A stretch of DNA of 64,000 nt from Mytilus trossulus. Lineage: Eukaryota; Mollusca; Bivalvia; Mytilida; Mytilidae. The DNA is taken from NCBI RefSeq assembly GCF_036588685.1, contig NC_086378.1, forward strand, positions 25,459,578 through 25,523,577. Direction: 5' to 3'. The notes under the pieces were generated by a model. It worked only from the letters and a program-made list of their open reading frames with translations, was not told the origin of the DNA and searched no databases. Positions 60,801-64,000 of this stretch are shown here, in pieces; position 1 is the first letter of the stretch; each line of letters starts with the position of its first letter. A program made the translations under genes and the position numbers.

Positions 60801-61469
60801 TCCCTATACAAAGCCCTAATTTGTTTTCACTTCCTCAGGGTGGTACCAAACACCTTGACTGGAATTAATTTGGCTCGTTTAATGATCATAAAACTTTTAC
60901 AAAATATTAACTTTGACCATTTGACAAAAATATAATATTTTTTTTAAAACTTGGATATAAAGCAGTTGGACAAACACTAATTTTGATCATTGAGAAGCTT
61001 ATTATTTCCGTAACAATAGAATGTGATTAAAACGTTCAGCTGATTTTTACAGAGTAGTAGTGTTATGAACCACTTTATTTATGATGAATCTGCTATTTAA
61101 CGTTAGTCATCATCATACAGTAGAATTTGTTTGTACTGGTTTTGATGCCAATGGCAGTCTTTTATATTTTCAGACGAAAATGGTTGTTGGTCCATTTTTC
61201 TTTAAAATCACAAACCAAATCTTTGATTTTTTTTATGAAATTTACACAAAAAAGAATATTTACAAATATGTTTGATTGGATAATGATTTTATTTTTTAGA
61301 TTCATCACCTAGTTGGAAACCAAAATCCAGACCAGCACAGCGTCATTCCAATGTAACCAAGAATGAAGGAAACGACGTTAAATTAACTTGTGGTGTGAAT
61401 GGCAACCCTAAACCATCCATTATATGGTATAGAGATGGAAGAATGTTTGATGATCAAAAAAGATCAAAG
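27748..61469 (+). CDS. Large gene for a secreted or type-I membrane protein: signal peptide, FN3, FN3, FGFR-like Ig (partial, runs off the window)
   Basis: Recognised exons: 27748-27826 (signal peptide, ends phase 1), 46272-46553 and 54311-54592 (one FN3 domain each, 282 bp, phase 1-1), 61300-61469 (first half of an Ig domain, phase 1 to 0). Joined, they stay in frame: the split codons read TTG, TTG and TAT. The Ig part has SPSW, KLTCGVNGNPKPSIIWYRDG and MFDDQKR. This spacing of W, Cys, GNPxP and Trp is that of Ig domain 2 of FGF receptors (or FGFRL1-like proteins). FN3 modules before such an Ig are unusual, so orthology is open. Alternatives are a Tie-like or orphan cell-surface receptor. 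Further exons, including any kinase, must lie beyond 64000. Additional exons hidden in the long introns cannot be excluded. Confidence 0.65.
29470..29620 (-). repeat. R1-family repeat, reverse orientation
   Basis: On the minus strand it reads as the family at 6430 and 14938. On the + strand 'gttttctatgttgtggtttg', 'tgtactgttgtttgtctg' and 'ccatggcgttgtcagttta' are its landmarks. A longer copy is at 47755-48040. Upstream, 29340-29460 carries its distal part ('cagaatctgc'-like, 'cccttccggagcacatgaa'). Confidence 0.6.
29811..30715 (+). repeat. Left inverted arm of the foldback-like element
   Basis: Outer ~130 bp have catcgcgatgtata and ttgttgacattgcgatg words. Then come 'ctcagctcaacttgttgaca', two blocks with 'actttccgactttcagaaag' (about 30050 and 30245), 'gtgaccatgcatgaatccgt' and 'gcatatccggcaaaaagcca'. 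All recur in reverse complement at 38725-40760. Confidence 0.7.
31740..31808 (+). repeat. Left 69-bp terminal inverted repeat of the CACGGTG element
   Basis: It starts CACGGTGGGTATGG and ends GGGTGCTGGTG. It pairs with 36109-36177, the only mismatch lying in the ggaccAaatc / ggaccGaatc position. Confidence 0.9.
33646..34075 (-). repeat. GC-richer dispersed repeat, starting with a SINE tail in reverse
   Basis: 'tgattgattgattgttggttgc', 'ccagtggcaaatatttcatg' and 'attcaggacgagaacaag' are the reverse of the tail of the SINE at 43834-44195. The following GC-rich block has open frames on both strands (33785-34015 and 33857-34063) without domain features. I treat it as repeat DNA. Confidence 0.45.
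36109..36177 (-). repeat. Right 69-bp terminal inverted repeat of the CACGGTG element
   Basis: Reverse complement of 31740-31808 with one mismatch, followed directly by TATAT. Confidence 0.9.
36230..37450 (+). repeat. Mussel repeat with 'gaccttgacctcattttcat' modules, interrupted by a MITE
   Basis: Modules reading 'tatttggtgtatg', 'attgtaaggtgtacatg', 'tgaccttgacctcattttcat' and 'ggtcaaagttaagtttt' recur at 36270, 36500, 37085, 37240 and 37390. A MITE at 36565-37027 splits it. Confidence 0.6.
36565..37027. mobile_element. 463-bp MITE with GGTGTAATACCACCA ends, TA-flanked
   Basis: taggtgtaataccacca at 36563-36579 is the exact complement of tggtggtattacaccta at 37013-37029. Counting the outer TA as the target site, the element is 36565-37027. 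It carries no coding sequence. A lone end of the same family is near 10408 (tggtggtattacacc). TA flanks suit a Tc1/mariner-type MITE. Confidence 0.75.
37985..38350 (+). repeat. Truncated mussel repeat plus a ~170-bp direct duplication
   Basis: 37985-38060 starts like the 'gtgtcaaagagacaa' family and breaks off after 'agaaggtcaccaac'. Then 'aatttcggcaaaaat', 'cgaactcgatctgta' and 'ggcgtttagaaaaa' appear twice (about 38085-38190 and 38245-38350). Confidence 0.5.
38725..40760 (-). repeat. Right inverted arm of the foldback-like element
   Basis: It mirrors the left arm but is more than twice as long. A ~399-bp unit containing 'ctttctgaaagtcggaaagt' is repeated (39216-39614 and 39615-40013). The outer end, 40014-40745, is an expanded satellite with a ~125-bp period ('gatattgtcaacatcacgat', 'gtaaagacttggttcacaac'). 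Confidence 0.7.
40014..40745. repeat. Satellite at the outer end of the right arm, period about 125 bp
   Basis: Repeated words: gatattgtcaacatcacgat, gtatacgatgtgaacgatgt, gtaaagacttggttcacaac, tatacaatgttgacaatg. The open frames on the minus strand at 40242-40513 are translated satellite. Confidence 0.8.
42136..42240. repeat. 33-bp tandem repeat, three copies
   Basis: 'attcaagagctaaattgatg' followed by tacacatccc is repeated three times, with the first copy slightly diverged. Confidence 0.85.
42340..42880 (+). repeat. Mosaic of mussel repeat pieces, ending with a Penelope-like tail fragment
   Basis: 'ccaatgtagaataaacaaac', 'gcaatacgcaca' and 'ggcaaagaccctatgagtg' are repeat words. 42770-42860 ('tttgtgctttgaatagaata', 'gaactacctgaacgtatcgg', 'gtctgcatcttg') matches 19565-19655, the 3' end region of Penelope-like copy 1, in the same + orientation. 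Confidence 0.5.
43031..43125 (+). repeat. Degenerate tRNA-like SINE head
   Basis: 'tggcagaatggtctaagt' resembles a polymerase III box A and 'gtttggaacccc' a box B, about 50 bp apart. It cannot fold as an intact tRNA. It is a SINE fragment or a tRNA pseudogene. Confidence 0.4.
43834..44195 (+). mobile_element. tRNA-derived SINE with 13-bp target duplication
   Basis: Head 43837-43908 has box A (tggtctcatggtagcg) and box B (agttcgaacccc) and looks like a tRNA. The body has 'tgctgcttctccgctaagta', 'gtgacatgtctacctgcgga' and 'tgttctcgtcctgaatatgc'; the tail is a CATCAT run. tctacacatggga at 43821-43833 and 44196-44208 flanks it; because the host is itself a tandem repeat of tctacacatggga-like units, the duplication could in part be pre-existing. 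Confidence 0.75.
44225..45150. repeat. 33-bp minisatellite, array A
   Basis: Unit 'gttcagggcaaggggcaatg' plus taggcatatagat, about 26 diverged copies; a higher-order alternation ('ggctaataat' and 'gcatatagat' units) is visible at 44240-44560. Because 33 is a multiple of 3, the minus strand reads CPEHLYAYIAP repeatedly, which is not evidence of a gene. A remnant follows at 45820-45955. Confidence 0.9.
45663..45803. repeat. 141-bp near-perfect hairpin (snapback palindrome)
   Basis: 45663-45708 pairs with 45758-45803 (46 bp, one mismatch). The inner flanks tcgtgttatttt.agccc and gggcaaaaataatcacga extend the stem to about 63 bp, around a loop near 45727-45738. It lies in unit A only. Confidence 0.85.
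46272..46553 (+). CDS. Receptor-like gene, FN3 exon A
   Basis: Acceptor gagattttag (AG at 46270-46271), donor GTAAGT at 46554, 94 codons, phase 1-1. FN3 hallmarks: proline-rich start (PLAPQEV), ITWNEP in strand B, GYRIFYS in strand C, W at WQSID, ITGLE before strand F, then YAIRVAAKS. A single exon holds the whole domain. It differs from exon B at 11 of 94 residues. Confidence 0.85.
47155..48234. mobile_element. 1.08-kb repeat inserted in unit A, 14-bp target duplication
   Basis: tactctttgaatta stands at 47141-47154 and 48235-48248; unit B has a single, similar site (atactcttagaatta, about 56390). The insert starts aacgagaagacctcattttg and ends gcgggtgtgttctag. It contains an R1 copy in reverse at 47755-48040 and internal near-repeats ('aaaatcttttacaaaaattc' type words at 47708 and 48148). 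No coding sequence. A 14-bp duplication suggests target-primed or unusual integration. Confidence 0.65.
49100..51212. repeat. 82-84 bp satellite, long array (about 26 units)
   Basis: Unit words: agatacacaaacagcacttg, ctcagatcattggtacacac, caacgtgtagtgtcaacc, cataga acac. The first part (49100-50340) is diverged. From about 50343 to 51190 the units are nearly identical with period 82 bp, a sign of recent amplification or conversion. Minus-strand open frames here are translated satellite. Confidence 0.92.
51310..51590. repeat. 33-bp minisatellite, array B part 1
   Basis: Same unit as 44225-45150, about eight copies, interrupted at 51592 by a dispersed repeat and resumed at 51905-52210. Two overlapping minus-strand frames (51275-51575) are an effect of the 33-bp period. 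Confidence 0.88.
51592..51905 (+). repeat. Mussel repeat 'cagtagttgtcgtttgttt' inserted in minisatellite B
   Basis: 'cagtagttgtcgtttgttta', 'gtttctcgtttctcg', 'ggccctttatagcttg', 'gtgagccaaggctccgtg' and 'ggatggagagttgtgtcatg' in this order. I know this as a frequent Mytilus repeat. It splits the minisatellite, which continues unchanged after it. Confidence 0.7.
51905..52215. repeat. 33-bp minisatellite, array B part 2
   Basis: About nine further copies of the gttcagggcaagg unit, then the single-copy sequence 'gatattttgttacaaatcca' also seen after the unit A remnant at 45966. Confidence 0.88.
52264..53113 (+). mobile_element. 850-bp dispersed repeat inserted in unit B, TTTTA flanks
   Basis: Unit A reads 'tatcttttaggtattatttcc' continuously near 46000. 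Here the same site is opened after tttta (52259-52263) and resumes with ttttagg (53114 on). Insert ends: atttattcgaatgtg and tactgttgccttta. It carries a 151-codon frame (52399-52854) whose central ~110 codons recur in the minus-strand copy at 16542-16874. No known domain. Confidence 0.7.
53391..54176. mobile_element. 786-bp hAT-like MITE with GGACCGTACGCGTACGGTCC palindromes
   Basis: Left end tgcagaccatatgagtattt, right end (complement) tgttccagaccgtatgagta; both continue tttggaccgtac. Flanks are gtctatgt (53383-53390) and atctatgt (54177-54184), an 8-bp duplication with one change; unit A has the empty site near 46110. 53411-53430 is a perfect 20-bp palindrome and several variants follow to 53510 and at 54075-54160. 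The centre is AT-rich and non-coding. Confidence 0.75.
54311..54592 (+). CDS. Receptor-like gene, FN3 exon B (duplicate of A)
   Basis: Acceptor tttttttcag (AG at 54309-54310), donor GTAAGT at 54593, 94 codons, phase 1-1. It has the same FN3 landmarks as exon A. Replacements relative to A fall in three small clusters: YSLFDFENLDSW, EKQSY and SLDGRLGN. Because both exons are phase 1-1, including one or both keeps the frame. The frame is intact, so this copy is probably used. Confidence 0.85.
54648..55898. mobile_element. 1.25-kb non-autonomous hAT-type element, perfect 8-bp duplication
   Basis: gtttagtt at 54640-54647 and 55899-55906. Ends CAGAGATGGG and CCCCAAGTCTG. Subterminal regions are dense in gtaatcatgattaca and aattgattaaattaa words, a pattern I know from widespread hAT elements. 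Unit A shows the empty site (ctttagct, near 46591). The centre has no transposase. Confidence 0.85.
57010..57430 (+). repeat. Dispersed repeat nested in the LINE
   Basis: It starts about 'gaaaaaaatattgaaaacaac' and contains 'aatttcttgcgtccgaagcg', 'accttcatcaggaacgct' and 'tataagtaccgaaaccgttg' as at 27090-27260, then a new stretch, and a partial second copy of its own start at 57370-57430. LINE protein words are broken exactly here (DRTLL before, YKLLAKA after). Confidence 0.65.
57477..57857 (+). pseudogene. LINE reverse transcriptase core fragment
   Basis: 126 codons with GRYIGENLRLISDII, LVDFEKAFDTLEWKFIKKAL (motif A, the first catalytic Asp in the DFEKAFD box) and NNGFSSSPFKIERC. A frame change at about 57797 loses the QGCPLSP motif, which is still readable in the next frame. 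Confidence 0.75.
57910..58332 (+). pseudogene. LINE reverse transcriptase, ADD-box and thumb fragments
   Basis: 57910-58104 starts MADDTTCLLKD (frame really QLADDTTCLL), then SGLKVFFSKTEATWIARNKF. 58132-58332 continues KLWRIRNLSLIGKIVILKSL and SKLIYFISSTHVPKS. A stop near 58102 separates them. Confidence 0.7.
58441..59220 (+). pseudogene. LINE ORF2 C-terminal region with CCHC-type finger
   Basis: 58441-58653 (MWVKRFLSEHDSKWK) and 58666-59220 (MKGIRFINDIVDDKGEFLSH, LQAFQYKILHIVVSHNYLL, CASCKEIETIEHNFF) follow the usual order of L1/Tx1-type C-termini; the final Cys of the finger is read in a shifted frame at 59218-59223. Confidence 0.7.
60190..60760. repeat. 82-84 bp satellite, short array of unit B (7 units)
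   Basis: Same unit as 49100-51212 but without the homogenised 82-bp section. It ends at 'aacatcactttgtcaacctt'. Confidence 0.9.
61300..61469 (+). CDS. Receptor-like gene, Ig exon (first half of an FGFR-D2-like Ig domain)
   Basis: Acceptor attttttag (AG at 61298-61299), donor GTATCA at 61470; phase 1 start, phase 0 end, 56 whole codons plus two bases. It encodes the first Ig cysteine (KLTCGV), GNPKP, the core Trp (IIWYRDG) and the C'-D region (FDDQKRSK). The second cysteine must be in the next exon, outside this window. The overlapping + strand frames at 61081-61312 belong to the intron. Confidence 0.75.
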
Positions 61470-61749
61470 GTATCATTTAGATAAAAACAAATTCAGATGA
61501 AACATTTATAACTGCATTTTGTTATTCAAAACTGTTTCCCAAAATTGATCGCCCTGAAGATCATACAAAACATTTCATTAAAATCAAATATGTCAATAAA
61601 GGTTTTGATTTTGTAAATATTGCCGGTATTTTTAATGATCATTCTGTTTAAGAACAAATTCCTGGCTATTTTGATAATACTTAACTCCCTCTTATTTGTT
61701 ATGTTCACAAAAATATACCCGAAACTATGTGTTTAATTATAGCAAAGTA

Positions 61750-63621
61750 ATATCAGTGACAAAACACAAACGTCATGAAATTGCAGTAATTCCGAATACA
61801 TTTATTGCCCCACTTCCCATGTTATAACAGGAGACCTTAAGATCGTTGATGACCGAGAGTTGAAATCATTCCTCAGTAAAGGACCTAAATATCCTACCCC
61901 GTCAATTATTAATTGGAATGAGTGTCGTAACATCATCCACAACTTACTCCATACTTACTGCTCAAAATGGATAAATCGAGTAAAAGCTGACAAAAAATCC
62001 TTAGATTCTTTTTTTAATTCAGTAATGAACATAGTTGATATTCGTTTAAATATTTTAAAGAACATTTTACTCCTAACAAAAACCATAATCGCCCTATTTC
62101 TCGTATCAAACATAAGCTAAAAGAACTCGCCAAGGAATTTGTTTTTGTCCCGGCTGATAAGGCTGCTATTGATATCATTATTGTTTGAGGTAAATTTTAA
62201 AAATTGAGGTTCTGCAAAAAGAAAATCACGAATTCACCAACATTCTAACTGACTCCATTTTCGGAAAATAACATCTGTAACAAAAATAAACTTTAAGCTA
62301 CCTCTTTACAAGCAGAACCGAATACAATGAAAGTTCCAACTATGTAATGGCTTCCGAAGCTGCACAACACACCTCACAAATAGAGATTTATTTCGTCTTC
62401 AAGTAATTTTTCTACTACTAAACTGTCTTTTATACTTACTATTACACTTGGTACAATCAAAAACTTGGTAATAAATTGTACAAATAAGGCATTTGAAAAT
62501 AATGGAATTAATTACTTTTATATTCAATTTCTCAAAAAATCGTAGGAAGTACTTGACAAATTGCGTGCTTATATTGGTGATTTCGAATCTGTTCAAAGTT
62601 TTGATTTTTCTACCCTATATACCACTTTGCCTCGTAATCTTATTAAGAAAAAACGCACACACCTATAAATTAAATGGGCATTTAAAAAGTCAGAATGCGA
62701 AAATATATGTTCAAACTCTTTTAGGTCATTTCTCTAAGTAACAACAAACAAAAGAACTATACCATTTGGACCTGCTTTGATACGATAACTGCCCTTGAAT
62801 TTTTTAAAGATAACATTTTTGTTCACTATGGAGATTCCGTATATCGTCAAGTGATCGGAATTCCAATGGAGACTAACTGTACGCCACTTATTGCGGACCT
62901 GTTTCTTAATTGTTCTGAGTAACAATTTATGATTAAAATCAGAAAAGACCCATTGAAACAACATTTTTATGCCCCACCTACGATAGTAGAGGGGCATTAG
63001 GTTTTCTGGTCTGTGCGTCCGTTCGTCCGTTCGTTCGTCCGTCTGTCCCGCTTCAGGTTAAAGTTTTTGGTCAAGGTAGTTTTTGATGAAGCTGAAGTCC
63101 AATCAACTTGAAACTTAGTACATATGTTTCTTATGATATGATCTTTCTAATTTTAAAGACAAATTAAACTTTTGACACCAATTTCACGGTCCACTGAACA
63201 TAGAAAATGAAAGTTCGAGTTTCAGGTTAAAGTTTTTGGTCTAAGTAGTTTTTGATGAAGTTGAAGTCCAATCAACTTGAAATTAGTACAAATATTCCCT
63301 ATAATATGATCTTTCTAATTTTAATGCCTAATTATATTTTTTACCCATTTTCACGGTCCATTGAACATAGAAAATGATAGTGCGAGTGGGGCATCCGTGT
63401 ACTTTGGACACATTCTTGTTAATAACACTTTTAGATATTTGGATGATATATTGGCTCTCAATAATGACGACTTCAGTATGTACAATAAATAGATTATCCT
63501 GCTGAACTGACTTTAAATAAATCTAATACTAACAATGAACACTGTCCTTTCCTGTATCTTGATATCTATATCTTTAACGGGACGCTTTATACCAACATTT
63601 ATGATAAAAGAGATGATTTTT
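61750..63621 (+). mobile_element. Penelope-like retroelement, copy 2, degenerate and interrupted
   Basis: In + frames with many stops: ITGDLKIVDDRELKSFLSKG (about 61832), INWNECRNIIHNLLH, then LPKLHNTPHK and FISSSSNFSTTKLSF (62350-62430), FDFSTLYTTLP (62600), ETNCTPLIADLFLN (62870), and FRYLDDILALNNDDFS after the inserted block. Same order as copy 1 but covering more of the N-terminal side. It stops abruptly at 63621 where another repeat begins. Confidence 0.7.
62967..63418 (+). repeat. ~450-bp bivalve repeat inserted in Penelope-like copy 2
   Basis: It begins atgccccacctacgatagta, has cgtccgttcgtccgttcgtt, an internal direct duplication ('aaagtttttggtcaaggtag' at 63062, again at 63230) and ends 'gtactttggacacattcttg'. 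Compared with copy 1 it separates 'gaaacaacat' from 'aacacttttagatatttgg'. gggcat-type words at both ends are inverted. Confidence 0.6.
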
Positions 63622-64000
63622 AACCGGATTTTCGAAAAAAATTATCGGTTATTGATATTGGGATGTACGGCTGGCGGGCGGGAGGGCAGATGACGGGCGG
63701 GCGGCTGCCAAACAGTGTCTCCACAATAACATGAAAACGCTTCGACAATGTTTTTTTAAAATTGAATAAGTTGTTTCCTCTGACTTAATGAAGGTCAAGT
63801 TCAATTTTCACGATTTAAGCATTTCTCCTTTTGGAGTTATCGCCATTTTTAATATCCAAATGTGGTATTTTTAAATATTTTTCTCTTTTTAATCATATTA
63901 TGACTAAGGTAAAGCATATGGTTAATGTCTTATCTCACAATTATAATTGGAGTGACAGATTTATTTGAAAATTTTCTATTTCCTAAGTGGTGATAAATAT
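63622..64000 (+). repeat. Dispersed repeat 'aaccggattttcgaaa', running off the window
   Basis: aaccggattttcgaaa, a g-rich 'ggcgggcgg' run, 'cagtgtc', 'aacatgaaaacgctt.gac' recur at 46823-46960 and 56145-56270. The rest is AT-rich without features that I recognise. Confidence 0.5.

Overview
The window is animal nuclear DNA, and the evidence points to a bivalve mollusc, most likely a mytilid mussel. It is AT-rich, has exons with GT..AG introns, and is packed with dispersed repeats that I recognise from mussel genomes. Examples are the block with 'gtgtcaaagagacaacaacc', the element ending in TACGACCGCA / TGCGGTCGTA, and a tRNA-derived SINE. The species call is recognition from memory, not a search.

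Three partial or complete protein-coding loci can be supported, all on the + strand. (1) 2067-8641: a four-exon gene, all introns phase 0, for a ~214-residue multi-pass membrane protein. It resembles MS4A/CD20-type tetraspans and has a CCCC cluster and a C-terminal PPxY motif. (2) 14582-15447: a two-exon gene for a secreted ~129-residue EF-hand protein. Its stop codon is followed almost at once by a ~230 bp TAC-type microsatellite. (3) 27748-61469, running off the right edge: a large gene with a signal-peptide exon, two near-identical FN3 exons (both 282 bp, phase 1-1) and half of an Ig domain that resembles FGF-receptor Ig domain 2. Its first intron is ~18.4 kb.

The rest is largely transposon archaeology. 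15.8-27.3 kb holds old dispersed repeats, a Penelope-like reverse transcriptase split by another element, a 2.1 kb element with perfect 29-bp terminal inverted repeats (PIF/Harbinger-like guess), and a 5'-truncated non-LTR fragment with a 13-bp target duplication. 29.7-41.5 kb, inside intron 1 of the receptor-like gene, is nested. A TACGACCGCA-ended element is split by an ~11 kb foldback-like element with long inverted arms, which contains a 4.4 kb element with 69-bp inverted repeats beginning CACGGTG.

43.9-60.8 kb is a tandem segmental duplication. Unit A (about 43910-51212) and unit B (about 51209-60760) each carry one FN3 exon, a 33-bp minisatellite and an 82-84 bp satellite. The junction at ~51210 joins satellite to SINE interior. 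Because one copy is free of each later insertion, the boundaries of several transposons can be read directly: two hAT-like elements, an L1/Tx1-like LINE with a nested repeat, an unclassified 850-bp repeat and a 1.08-kb repeat. The last 2 kb hold a second Penelope-like copy, itself interrupted.

I saw no prokaryotic features, CRISPR array, rRNA or intact tRNA gene. Family names for repeats are tentative; coordinates of inverted repeats and target duplications were read from the sequence.
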